Source of the DNA: Acidobacteriota bacterium
GTDB taxonomy: Bacteria > Acidobacteriota > Terriglobia > Terriglobales > Acidobacteriaceae
DNA: 64,000 nt
Direction: 5' to 3'
NCBI GenBank assembly: GCA_013289795.1
Contig: JABCZH010000010.1
Coordinates: forward strand, 62,001-126,000
The notes under the pieces: model-generated
The model's input: the letters and a program-made list of their open reading frames with translations, nothing else
Told to the model about the DNA's origin: nothing
Database searches by the model: none
In this document: positions 20,237-29,800 of the stretch, one piece after another
Layout of the letters: the number at the start of each line of letters is the position of its first letter
How positions within the stretch are numbered: the first letter of the stretch is position 1
Made by a program: the position numbers and the translations under genes

Positions 20237-20812
20237 TCAGGCGATGACTTCTTTGTCTGGAACGAGCTGCCGGAAATACTGATAGTGCACTTTCAAAGTG
20301 CCATCCTCGACCTTGGTTTCAAGGCGGTCCATTCCTCTCGGGGGCGGGCCTCCCAGGAGTTTCCCGTCGGCGCCAAAGCGCCCGCCGTGACATGGGCACA
20401 GGAACTCGTTATTTTCGCTATGCCAGGCGGCCGAGCACCCCAAGTGTGGGCAGATGGAAGAAAGCACGGTGAGCTGCCCGTTTGCTTGCTTGATCACGTA
20501 TACCGCTTTTTCCGAGACAATCTTGCGCCAGCCGTCCCGCTGCTCAACCGTGATCAGTTTCTTGATGGGCGAGGCTGCGGCGGCAAGTTCGTCTACACTG
20601 CCGACTTCTGCCCACGAGAGAGGCGTTGTGCTTCTGAGCAAGGGATGAAGTACAAAGCGAAACAGCGGAACCGAGAGCAGTGCGGCGACGCTGGCTGTGC
20701 CTACTGCGAGCAGCACTCCAAGGAATGAGCGGCGATCCGGAGAAGAAAGAGATACATCTCTGCTTGTTGCGGGAGGGGCTCCAGGCGAATTGCCATCATT
20801 GCCTTCGAGCAT
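20237..20812 (-). CDS. Rieske iron-sulfur protein of the bc complex
   Basis: 191 residues. A twin-arginine-like leader (DRRSFLG at 26-32) with one membrane helix (about 30-50) anchors the protein; the [2Fe-2S] cluster motifs are CPHLGC (121-126) and CPCHGG (139-144), the two inner cysteines C126 and C141 being available for the stabilising disulfide. It transfers the first electron from quinol to the cytochrome c domain. Immediately upstream of the cytochrome b-c fusion in one operon. Confidence 0.94.
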   Translation of the reverse strand: MLEGNDGNSPGAPPATSRDVSLSSPDRRSFLGVLLAVGTASVAALLSVPLFRFVLHPLLRSTTPLSWAEVGSVDELAAAASPIKKLITVEQRDGWRKIVSEKAVYVIKQANGQLTVLSSICPHLGCSAAWHSENNEFLCPCHGGRFGADGKLLGGPPPRGMDRLETKVEDGTLKVHYQYFRQLVPDKEVIA

Positions 20813-20898
20813 GGCTCGGTCACGCTCCTTACTCGCGACTGCTCAAAGCGACCCAAAACGCGGGGAATGCGCCGTCGCACGGCGTTCAAACAGAATCT

Positions 20899-21234
20899 TT
20901 ACTTCTTGGGTAATTGCCGGATGTAGGCGACCAAATCTTTGACCTTGTCCGGAGAAAGCTTCGCCCCGAACGCGGGCATTTTCCCTTTTCCCTTGGCGAT
21001 GACATCGGCGAGGTCTGCGTCCGCCTTACCTTGGACTTCATCGGATCGCAAATCCTTAGCTTTCAGCGCCTTCCCGGTAGGCGAATTGCCGCTGCCGTCC
21101 TCGGAATGGCACAGGGTACAGTTAGCCTTGAAGACCTTGGCGGCATCGCTCTGCGCCTGGAGGCTCAAGGGGATTGCGACAATTGCGAGGCAAACCAAAA
21201 CGACAGGCGCAAGACGTGAGGCATTGAGCTGCAT
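20899..21234 (-). CDS. Small periplasmic cytochrome c
   Basis: 111 residues. A signal peptide (to about residue 28) precedes a class I cytochrome c of about 80 residues: heme site CTLCH (39-43), SEDGSGNSPTG loop, and the methionine ligand in KGKMPAFG. AAGGAG ribosome site before the ATG; an upstream in-frame extension has no similarity. Probably the soluble electron acceptor or donor of the bc complex encoded just downstream. Confidence 0.9.
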   Translation of the reverse strand: MQLNASRLAPVVLVCLAIVAIPLSLQAQSDAAKVFKANCTLCHSEDGSGNSPTGKALKAKDLRSDEVQGKADADLADVIAKGKGKMPAFGAKLSPDKVKDLVAYIRQLPKK

Positions 21235-21271
21235 GGGATCTCCTTTCGTTAACGCAGCAGCCAGAAGCACG

Positions 21272-21304
21272 CCGGAAGCGGGTGGATTCTCCACCCGCTT
21301 CCGG
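21272..21304. repeat. Perfect inter-gene hairpin, 15-bp arms
   Basis: CCGGAAGCGGGTGGA and its exact complement separated by TTC, in the 110-bp gap between the second cytochrome-porin gene and the small cytochrome c gene. No T run follows on either strand, so it is not a standard terminator; it could stabilise or process the mRNA and set different levels of the outer-membrane protein and the bc complex. Confidence 0.7.
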
Positions 21305-21344
21305 TTCAACACGACAACCGGGAGCAGAAACGCAGTCCACTCTA

Positions 21345-22715
21345 TCAGAAAACAAATCGCATCAAAAGATAGGTGGAGCTGTTTGCGCCAGCGCTGCGGC
21401 CGGCACCGTCATAATTCGTGCCGGCTCCGTTGAACTTCACATAGCCGGTGTATTGGAATGCCAGATCAATGTTCTGCTGCGGCCACCAGGAAACGTTCAA
21501 CAAGTAGCCGTTGCTGGCGGGACTCCCGCTCGCGCTTCCTGAAACTGGGGCTTGGGCAAAAAGCAACGGATCGCGGGTTCCCGTTACATCGAAGTATCCG
21601 ACCGTGCCCGAAAAACGTGTGCCGAAATGATATTCGACATTTCCCTGCACCGTGTTGAGGTGGTTTGGCACGAGCGATGCGGCTGCGCCTGCAAAGCTCG
21701 CCTGCAAAGAGGAATTCTCGCGGATATACGTACCACGGAAGGATAGAACGTCATTCTTCCATTGCGGGATGACCCGATCATACTGAAAGTCAGCAGCCCA
21801 GTCTGTGTAGCCGTCTTCCAGACCAGTGATCGCGCCGGGTGAGCTCTTCAGGTGTATTCCGTAGGTGCCGATTTCCAGGTTGCTATTTGGCGTAGAGGTT
21901 TGCCATGCGAGGCGCCAATAGGGCGCCAGGCCGCGAATATTGATTCCGAACCCCGTTCCTGGGTTGGGTTGCGACCCGCCGATGTGCTCGGAACGATACA
22001 GCGTGCTTGCCAGATACAGATGATCGTTCCACATCGCATATCCGCCCAGTCCGGCTACGTCCTGGGCCAGGCCTCCATTGATGATGGCCCCCGCTGCGGG
22101 CGAAGGCACCGCATTGCTGCCAACGAAGGGATAGCCCCATGCGGGCGTGCTGTTCCAAAGATCCTCGACCGTTGGATTGTTGTTTAGCGTTGAACCGTAG
22201 GTGAGCGATTTGCCAAAAAGATGGCCATTGGTCCCCGCAAATCGGATGTCCGTGTTGTCCCAACTGAAGTGATCGCCCTGGGCGTCGTATGTGACCTGCG
22301 CAAAGCTGCCCACATGGCTTCCCCAGCTCCCGGCCAGGAACAGCGAAACATCCTGGGGAAACTGGAAGTTGCCATTTTGGGTGCCAGGCACAGTGGATCT
22401 AGTGGAAGTGAACGAAGTATCAAACACCACTGAAAGCGGGAAGGCCTCGAGGAGGTGCAGACTGGAATTGTGGTCCTTCTTGTCATCGCTCACCTCGGCC
22501 TTGGTAGCGAAGGTATAGCCCTCCAACTTGAATTTTCTGCCAAACGCATTCAGTTCTGGAGGAGAGTAGTGGCAGGACGCACAAGGCAGACCCGTCTGCC
22601 GCGAATAACTGGGAACGGCGCCTGCGGTGGTTACGGACAGAACAACCAGGCACAGGACCGCAAACAACCTTCCTAGGCTTCCGTTTGACGAATACCAAGA
22701 TCCCTTGCGAAGCAT
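21345..22715 (-). CDS. Second fused monoheme cytochrome-porin (Cyc2-like)
   Basis: 456 residues with a strong AAGGAGG ribosome site. Signal peptide to about residue 33; the mature protein starts AVPSYSRQTGLPCASCH (heme site C45-x-x-C48-H49), followed by ELNAFGRKFKLEGYTF, then a beta-barrel of about 380 residues ending LLMRFVF. The heme segment resembles Cyc2 N-termini more closely than the copy at 8113 does. First gene of the minus-strand operon leading to the cytochrome c, Rieske and cytochrome b-c genes, and preceded by a CRP-type site. A surface electron-transfer role is inferred. Confidence 0.75.
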   Translation of the reverse strand: MLRKGSWYSSNGSLGRLFAVLCLVVLSVTTAGAVPSYSRQTGLPCASCHYSPPELNAFGRKFKLEGYTFATKAEVSDDKKDHNSSLHLLEAFPLSVVFDTSFTSTRSTVPGTQNGNFQFPQDVSLFLAGSWGSHVGSFAQVTYDAQGDHFSWDNTDIRFAGTNGHLFGKSLTYGSTLNNNPTVEDLWNSTPAWGYPFVGSNAVPSPAAGAIINGGLAQDVAGLGGYAMWNDHLYLASTLYRSEHIGGSQPNPGTGFGINIRGLAPYWRLAWQTSTPNSNLEIGTYGIHLKSSPGAITGLEDGYTDWAADFQYDRVIPQWKNDVLSFRGTYIRENSSLQASFAGAAASLVPNHLNTVQGNVEYHFGTRFSGTVGYFDVTGTRDPLLFAQAPVSGSASGSPASNGYLLNVSWWPQQNIDLAFQYTGYVKFNGAGTNYDGAGRSAGANSSTYLLMRFVF

Positions 22716-22809
22716 TGGTTCCTCCTTAAGTTCTTGAGCCAGAACTGCCTACAGGTGGTGATTTTCGCGCGCCGATGCTCATAGGTGCAGTGGGAAGGGT
22801 CACGCCGGG

Positions 22810-22827
22810 TTGTGACGGGGATCACAA
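22810..22827 (-). promoter_or_regulatory. CRP/FNR-family binding site
   Basis: TTGTGACGGGGATCACAA, a perfect match to the CRP-type consensus TTGTGA-N6-TCACAA, centred about 103 bp upstream of the start codon of the cytochrome-porin/bc operon. The 280-bp gap holding it shows no gene. Confidence 0.7.
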
Positions 22828-22995
22828 ATTGAGCCAAAATGGGTTTGTGCAAATGGTGCCGGGAGGGAAAAACGACATCTTCCTAGACTGGCCTTGACTC
22901 TCTAAGTGGAGGAAAGGGCAGGTGGTAACCTCCGGTCTCTTGAGGGACCGAAACCGCAACCGACTCTGACTCGCGAGACTTTGCCAGGCAAGGAA

Positions 22996-23472
22996 TCAGT
23001 GGATATGTAGTCCGCCATCCTTCAATTGGCGGGAATGCTTGCTCATTTCGATCTTGGCCTCAAACTTCGGTGTTACGGCTAGCGCGCGCGAAACCAAGCA
23101 GAGCGTCTTGGCTTTATGCAAGAGACCGATCGCCCGCCCTCGGCTCTCTTCACCCGAAATTGTCAAGCTGGGCCGGATGATAATCTCGCTGAAGCAATAG
23201 CCATTCTCCGTTTTTGTAACGGTTCCCTCCGCCTCCACCGCCAAGTCGGTGTATTCGAATTTCGAGTATCCCGCGATCGTGTGGAAGGTCGTGGTAAAGC
23301 AACTGGCGAGGGCGGTCATCAACAGGTCTTCGGGCGTCCACCTTCCTTCCAGACCACCGAACTGCGGAGGCGCGGCGAAGTGAATCGCGCCAGGGGCCGA
23401 ATCAGACTTGGCGAGACCGGTTTGTCCTGAGGTCCACCAGGCCAAAACCCTATAAGAGTGTTCATTTTCCAT
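22996..23472 (-). CDS. OsmC/Ohr family peroxide-reducing protein
   Basis: 158 residues. The family's two cysteines are at C58 (ALASCFTTTFHTIA) and C124 (KAKTLCLVSRA), with the swapped-dimer fold pattern typical of OsmC. Such proteins reduce organic hydroperoxides using reduced thiols. The ATG at 23470-23472 has GGAG at 6 bp; an upstream in-frame codon lacks one. Lies between the respiratory operon and metal efflux genes and has its own CRP-type site. Confidence 0.88.
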   Translation of the reverse strand: MENEHSYRVLAWWTSGQTGLAKSDSAPGAIHFAAPPQFGGLEGRWTPEDLLMTALASCFTTTFHTIAGYSKFEYTDLAVEAEGTVTKTENGYCFSEIIIRPSLTISGEESRGRAIGLLHKAKTLCLVSRALAVTPKFEAKIEMSKHSRQLKDGGLHIH

Positions 23473-23564
23473 GGATACTCCGGATTGGGCTTCGAATGTC
23501 CCGTTCACTCGGACGATTCTGTCGCCGCGGACTCAGGGAAATCCGTGGCCTCGGTCACGGCCCG

Positions 23565-23582
23565 TGGTGACAATAATCACAA
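23565..23582 (-). promoter_or_regulatory. CRP/FNR-family binding site upstream of the OsmC gene
   Basis: TGGTGACAATAATCACAA, one mismatch from TTGTGA-N6-TCACAA, about 93 bp upstream of the OsmC start, nearly the same distance as the site before the bc operon. It lies in the 341-bp divergent gap 23473-23813; a weak TTGACT/TACGTT promoter pair (from 23763) may serve the plus-strand efflux operon. Nothing else was seen in the gap. Confidence 0.55.
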
Positions 23583-23813
23583 ATCCAGTGGCACAATCCG
23601 GCCCATTGGACAGTGCCAAAGACGTGCCCTCGCGATTCCAACTTCATCGAAAAAATGCTGAACTACTGAGGGCGCTCGCGATGTGGTTATTAGGGGATCA
23701 AGATTGTGATCGTCGATCTCATGCTACGGTGCCGATAGTAACCTGCGAGCCTTTTCATTTCATTGACTTACGCGGGACATTCTTGCTACGTTCAAGACTA
23801 GGGAGGACGGTGA

Positions 23814-24287
23814 GTGTTTCGCGCCGGGCTTTCTTGTATAGTTGACGTTCCGACTTTTCACATGGAACTGTTGCTTAACCTGGTTTGGCTGACGCTGGCG
23901 CTTCCCGCCATCTGGATCTGGCAGCACGGGCCCGCTCGCCCAGGCCACTCGCGCGATCACAGCCGCCTCTGTTCCTGTCTGCTTTTGACGTGTGTTCTCG
24001 TGCTTCTGTTCCCTGTAGTCTCCGCCAGTGATGATCTGCACCCGATGCGCGCGGAGATGGAGGAGTCCAGTCCCTTCAAGCGCGCAGTCAAACAAGCGAG
24101 CAGCAACGGCTCGGCCACCTGGCTCTCCAACCCCGGCAATTTCCTGGTTTGGTCCATTTCGGACTCTCAGATTTGTCCCGGCAATGAAGTCTGTGCACTC
24201 GTCTCGCCCAGTTCTTTTGTCTTTCCTGAGCTACTCCTGTACGGCCAACGCGACGCCCGCGGGCCGCCTTCTCCTCTTCTTGGCTGA
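23814..24287 (+). CDS. Small membrane protein at head of metal-efflux operon
   Basis: Up to 157 residues. From the internal ATG at 23862 it reads MELLLNLVWLTLALPAIWIW, one helix, then a polar stretch, a second helix (CSCLLLTCVLVLLFPVVSASDDLHP) and a polar tail. Two-helix proteins with the LLFPVVSASDDLHP motif commonly precede TolC/RND genes in Acidobacteriota; function unknown. The GTG at 23814 has a GGGAGG ribosome site at ideal spacing, but homologous proteins seem to start at MELLL, which lacks one. 124 bp separate it from the TolC gene. Confidence 0.6.
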   Translation: MFRAGLSCIVDVPTFHMELLLNLVWLTLALPAIWIWQHGPARPGHSRDHSRLCSCLLLTCVLVLLFPVVSASDDLHPMRAEMEESSPFKRAVKQASSNGSATWLSNPGNFLVWSISDSQICPGNEVCALVSPSSFVFPELLLYGQRDARGPPSPLLG

Positions 24288-24411
24288 TGTACAGCTTTGC
24301 ATGATCGGCAGGGAAGACTCCCCCTTCAAGGAAGTGGGGTTTACTGTTGTTCGCGTTCGCGCCCGCGGCTGGACTCTTGCCGCGATCAGACACACGACGA
24401 TGGAGTAAGTG

Positions 24412-25683
24412 ATGCAAAAGATGTTTTGGCGTTATTTCATGCTGCTTGCTGTGCTCTGCGTGTCTGCAATCGCAGGCGCGCAGCAGGCATTGACCTGGGA
24501 GCAGGTCCGCCAACGTTTTGAACAGAGCAATCCGACGCTGCTAGCCGACAAGCTGAACATCGACGAATCGAGAGCGGAAGAGATCACTGCCTTCCTGCGC
24601 CCGAACCCGCAATTCTCTCTAACCGCTGATGGGACCCAAGTCGCTCCCGAAAAAGGCGTCTGGCGGCCATTCGCCGGCACTTTTGAGTCGCCCAGCATTA
24701 GCTTTCTGATTGAGCGACGGCGCAAGCGGCACCTGCGCCTGGAGAGCGCGAAAAAGGGGACACTGATTGCCGAGTCTACCCATGCCGACCTGGAGAGAAC
24801 TCTGCTGTTCAATTTGCGCAGTGCATTTGTGTCAACGTTACAAGCCAAAGCGGTGCTTCAGTTGGCAAAAGATAACCTTGTTTACTACGACCACGTGCTC
24901 GACATCAGCAGAAACCGGTTCAATGCCGGCGACATTGCACAAATCGATCTCGACCGGTTGGAACTCCAGCGGGTGCAGTATGAATCAGATTTGCAAGCTG
25001 CCGAGGAAAACCTGGAAACTGCAAAGATCCAGTTGCTCACCCTCCTGAACGACCGGACTCCGATCGAACAATTCGACGTCAGCGGGCCATACGATTTCAA
25101 TGATCAACTCCTGCCCCGCGACGAGTTCAGGAAAATTGCTCTCGATACCCGGCCTGACCTGAAAGCGGCGGTTGAAGCCATAGATAAAGCCCGAACCGAT
25201 CACACGCTCGCGGTTGCGAACGGCTCGACCGACCCGACCATCAGCGCGTGGTATACCCACAACTCATCTAACAACAACCCATTTGGCATAAATACGCTCG
25301 GCGTCAGTGTCGGCATCCCCTTGCGTATTTTCGATCGCAACCAGGGAGAGAAGTTGCGTACACAGCTCGATATCACGCGCAACGAAAGGTTGCGCGATGC
25401 CGCCGAAGCGTCGGTTCTAAGCGACGTTGACTCCAGCTATGCCACGGTTGAAAGCGACGTGAAGCTGCTGCGGCCCTACAAAGCGAAATATCTACAACAG
25501 GCGGTTCGAGTGCGAGACACGATCTTCTTTTCGTATCAGCACGGCGGGGCGGCGCTGCTCGACTACTTGAACGCTCAAAGTGAGTACCGCACGGTGGAAC
25601 TTAACTACGTAAATCTGGTTGGTTCGTACTTAACGGCTGCGGCCCAGTTGAACATGGCCGTGGGCCGTGAGGTGATCCCATGA
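24412..25683 (+). CDS. TolC-family outer-membrane efflux protein
   Basis: About 423 residues with a signal peptide (ending AIAGAQQ). Long helical repeats with the TolC/CusC pattern (ALTWEQVRQRFEQSNPTLLADK near the N-terminus; second repeat with TRPDLKAAVEAIDKA, residues about 245-260) and a C-terminal half ending AAAQLNMAVGRE. Forms the outer-membrane channel of the tripartite pump. Start ATG at 24412 with GGAG at 6 bp. Overlaps the next gene by 4 bp (ATGA), so translation is coupled. Confidence 0.9.
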   Translation: MQKMFWRYFMLLAVLCVSAIAGAQQALTWEQVRQRFEQSNPTLLADKLNIDESRAEEITAFLRPNPQFSLTADGTQVAPEKGVWRPFAGTFESPSISFLIERRRKRHLRLESAKKGTLIAESTHADLERTLLFNLRSAFVSTLQAKAVLQLAKDNLVYYDHVLDISRNRFNAGDIAQIDLDRLELQRVQYESDLQAAEENLETAKIQLLTLLNDRTPIEQFDVSGPYDFNDQLLPRDEFRKIALDTRPDLKAAVEAIDKARTDHTLAVANGSTDPTISAWYTHNSSNNNPFGINTLGVSVGIPLRIFDRNQGEKLRTQLDITRNERLRDAAEASVLSDVDSSYATVESDVKLLRPYKAKYLQQAVRVRDTIFFSYQHGGAALLDYLNAQSEYRTVELNYVNLVGSYLTAAAQLNMAVGREVIP

Positions 25684-26822
25684 AAATCAAATTTGCTGGC
25701 CCGATCTTACTGGCAAGTTCTTGCATAGCCCTAGGCCTGCTGCTCGCTGGTTGCAACGACAAAAAAGCAGACCCGAAGGCAGGAGCGCCGCCTCCGGCAA
25801 CCGTCGAGCCTGACTTGGACGCCAACAACTTCAAAGTGGACCACCCCGAGCAGTTTCCGCTGGTGACCGCGACTGAGCATAAAGCAGCCCCCGCTCTGAA
25901 TGTGACCGGCGTCGTACAGCCTGACGTAGCGCGCGCTGTGCCTGTGATCTCGCTAGCTACCGGACGAGTTGTGGAAATTAAGGCCAGGCTGGGCGATCAC
26001 GTGGAAAAGGGCCAGTTGCTGCTAAGGGTCCGGAGCAACGACGTATCCGGAGTCTATCAGGTGTATCTGAAGGCCGTAAACGATGAGCGCCTGGCGCGGC
26101 AGCAACTGGAACGGGCGCAAACCCTCTACGAGAAGGGCGCCGTCGCAAAAAGCGCGCTGGAACAGGCCGAAGACGCTCAACAGGACGCCAAAGTCGATCT
26201 GGATACGGCTACCGAGCAGTTACGGCTTCTCGGCGTAGACAAAGACCACCCCTCAGGTATCGTCGATGTTACCGCCCCCATTTCGGGTGTCATCACCGAC
26301 CAACAGGTTACCAACGCAGCCGGCGTTCAGGGTCTGTCTGGCCCCAACCCGTTCACCATCTCTGATCTTTCTTATGTCTGGATCATCTGTGACGTTTACG
26401 AAAATGATCTCGACGCGGTGCAACTCGGCGAGTACGCGGATATCCACCTAAACGCGTATCCCGACAGGGTCTTGAAGGGGCACATCGACAACATCTTGCC
26501 AGTTCTGGATCCCAATATCCGCACTGCGAAGGTTCGGCTCGAAGTCGCCAATCCTGGACTGATGCGGGTGGGGATGTTCGTCACTGCGACCTTCTACGGC
26601 AAAGAAGCGGAAACCCATGCCGCAGTTCCCGCAGCCGCAATTTTGCACTTGCATGATCGCGAGTGGGTTTACACGCCAGTGGGCACAGGGCATTTCAAAC
26701 GGCTGGAAGTGGTCACGGGAAACATGCTTCCCGGCAACCTGCAAGAAGTTGTGTCAGGGATCAAACCGGGAGATCAGGTGGTTTCGAATGCTCTGGTATT
26801 GCAAAACACGGTGGAGCAATAA
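25680..26822 (+). CDS. RND efflux periplasmic adaptor, lipoprotein
   Basis: 380 residues. A lipobox LLAGC puts the acylated cysteine at C25. Lipoyl/biotinyl-like segments (VVEIKARLGDHVEKGQLLLRV and DVTAPISGVITDQQV) flank a helical hairpin (about 120-180), then a beta-barrel domain and C-terminal membrane-proximal domain. This is the CzcB/CusB-type membrane-fusion protein linking the inner pump to TolC. Stop codon abuts the start of the pump gene. Confidence 0.92.
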   Translation: MKIKFAGPILLASSCIALGLLLAGCNDKKADPKAGAPPPATVEPDLDANNFKVDHPEQFPLVTATEHKAAPALNVTGVVQPDVARAVPVISLATGRVVEIKARLGDHVEKGQLLLRVRSNDVSGVYQVYLKAVNDERLARQQLERAQTLYEKGAVAKSALEQAEDAQQDAKVDLDTATEQLRLLGVDKDHPSGIVDVTAPISGVITDQQVTNAAGVQGLSGPNPFTISDLSYVWIICDVYENDLDAVQLGEYADIHLNAYPDRVLKGHIDNILPVLDPNIRTAKVRLEVANPGLMRVGMFVTATFYGKEAETHAAVPAAAILHLHDREWVYTPVGTGHFKRLEVVTGNMLPGNLQEVVSGIKPGDQVVSNALVLQNTVEQ

Positions 26823-29800
26823 ATGATTCGGCGCGTCGTTGACTTTGCCCTCAACAACCGTTGGATGGTGCTGGCGATTGCGCTGGTGCTGTTCGGCTGG
26901 GGCATTGTTTCGTTCCGCAATCTTCCCATCGAAGCCTATCCGGACGTAGCGGACAACTACGTTGAGGTTATTACTCAATGGCCGGGAATCTCGGCGGAAC
27001 AGATCGAACAGCAGGTGACAATTCCGCTCGAAATCGTCATGAACGGAATCCCTCACGTTGTGCACCTGCGATCATTCTCACTTTTCGGACTTTCTGACCT
27101 GAAGCTGATTTTCGATGACGAATCGGACAACGACTGGAATCGGGAGCGGGTTCTGGAACGGCTGAGCCAGGTTACGCTGCCTCCGGGCGTGGTGCCGCAA
27201 ATGGGCACGGACTGGAGTCCAGTCGGCCAGATCTATTTCTTTACGCTCCATAGCACCAACCCGGCCTATGACCCGATGGAACTGAAGTCCATTGAAGACT
27301 GGGTCATCGAAAAAAACTTCAAAGCTGTGCCGGACATTGTCGATGTTGCCAGCTTTGGCGGTCCCACCCGCGAATACCAGGTTCGAGTTGACCCCAACAA
27401 ACTCGTCGCCTATGGCCTGAGCATTGCTCAAGTCGAGCAGCAACTGATAAACAACAACGTGAACGCAGGCGGAAGCTTCATACAGGAGGGTCTGCAGCAG
27501 ATCAACGTGCGTTCCGTGGGCTTGGTCGACCGTGCCCAGGACATTGAGCGGACGGTCATCACGACCAAGAATGGCACGCCTCTGCGAGTGAAAGACATTG
27601 CCGTGGTTGCGCAAGGTCCAAAGATCCGGCTCGGCCAGTTTGCCAGGGCCGTTCACCGCGAGAATGGAAAGATCGTCGATAACGACGATGTCGTGTCAGG
27701 CATTGTGCTTTTGCGCAAAGGCGCAGCGGCGGACACCGCCCTGCAAGCCATTCACAACAAAGTCGAGGAACTGAACGGCCATATTTTGCCTCCGGGGGTG
27801 AAGATCGTCCCTTTCATTGATCGCAGTGATCTGGTCCACTTCACCACCCACACCGTCCTTCACAACCTTACGGAAGGAATGATCCTAGTGTCGATCATCC
27901 TTTTCTTGTTTCTCGGCAACTTCAGAGGCGCGCTGATTGTGGCAGCGACGATACCGTTTGCCCTGTTGTTCGCTTCCATCTGTTTGGATTTGAGACACAT
28001 TCCCGCAAACCTTCTGTCTCTGGGTGCGTTGGATTTTGGCATGGTGGTCGATGGCGCGGTGGTTATGTTGGAAAACATCATTCGACATTTAGGCCACAAG
28101 AATGGGGATTCCAAAACCCCAGCCGTACGAATCAGTGAGGCCTCGCACGAAGTGCAGCGCCCGGTGTTTTATGCCATCGCCATCATCATTACTGCTTATC
28201 TACCGATTTTTACCCTACAGCGGGTCGAAGGCCGGCTTTTTCATCCCATGGCCTGGACGGTGGCCTTTGCCCTGCTTGGGGCGTTGATCTTTTCCATTGT
28301 GATCGCGCCCGTCCTCGCCAGTTTCGCCTTCGCGAAGGGAGCGCACGAATGGCATAACCCAATCTTGCATTTTCTGACTGAGCGGTACCGCAAGGCAGTG
28401 CGGTGGGCCATTCGCCGGCGCGCGCTGGTATTGGGTGTGGGTGTGCTCGGGTTTTTCGTAACACTTTACCTTGCCTTCAGCGGCGTCATTGGTTCTGAAT
28501 TCCTACCCCACTTGGATGAGGGCGCACTTTGGGTCCGTGGCACACTTGCGCCCAGTACCGGGCCAGACGAGGGTACCCGTGTATCAAATCAAGCCCGCAT
28601 CATTCTTTGCTCCTTCCCCGAGGTTCCCCAATGTACGAGTCAAACAGGACGGCCGGATGATGGCACAGACACGACCAGCTTTTTCAATACCGAGTATTTT
28701 GTTGACCTCAAACCGAAAGAACAGTGGCGCCCTGTTTTCCACGAGAACAAAGACGAATTGATCGCCGCCATGAATCGTGAACTCAACAAAATTCCTGGTG
28801 TCGTCTGGGGGTTTTCTCAACCGATTGAAGACAACATGGAAGAGGCCGTAAGTGGGGTAAAAGGCGAGTTGGCGATCAAGGTCTACGGCGATTCCTTGAA
28901 GACCTTGGAAGAAATGAGCGCCCAGATCGCCAGCATTATGGGAACGGTTAAGGGAGTCGAAGATCTGGGAGTCTTTCATGTGTTGGGTCAGCCTAACCTG
29001 AACGTGACCGTGGACCGTGACCAGGCTGCTCGTTACCAGATCAACGTCGCAGATGTGCAAGATGCGGTCCAGACCGCAGTTGGGGGGAACGCACTCACCC
29101 AGGTCTTGCAAGGTGAGGCCCGATACGACCTAGTGCTGCGCTATCTCCCGCAATATCGCAGCACGAGGCAAGCGATCGAGAATGTTCGCCTGCTATCTCC
29201 TTCCGGAGAACGAGTGTCTCTCGCACAGCTCTGCAAGATCGAAGAAAGGGACGGCGGCTCTGAAATCTATCGCGAAGGTAATCAGCGTTATGTTGCCATC
29301 AAGTACAGTGTTCGCGGCCGTGACTTGGGTGGCGCGGTGGAAGAGGCGATGAAGAAGGTCAACGCAGAGGTAAAACTGCCGGCCGGATATCACATTGATT
29401 GGGCGGGAGAATACGAGAGCCAGAAACGGGCCGACAAGCGGTTGCTCGTTGTGCTCCCGATCACGATCCTCGTCATCTTCATCATCCTGTATACGATGTT
29501 CAAGTCATTCAAGTGGGCAATGTTGATCCTGGCGAACGTGGCTATGGCTCGCTTTGGTGGCCTATTGGCGCTTCTGATCACCGGCACCAATTTCAGTGTT
29601 TCCTCCGGGGTGGGCTTCCTGGCGCTGTTCGGAGTGTCGGTACAGACTGGTGTCATCATGCTGGAATACATCAACCAGCTTCGAGCGCGGCGCTATTCCA
29701 TCGACGATGCCGCAGTTGAAGGAGCCGTGTTGCGGCTGCGCCCCATCATGATGACCATGCTGGTCGCCACACTAGGACTGTTGCCGGCTGCCCTCTCGCA

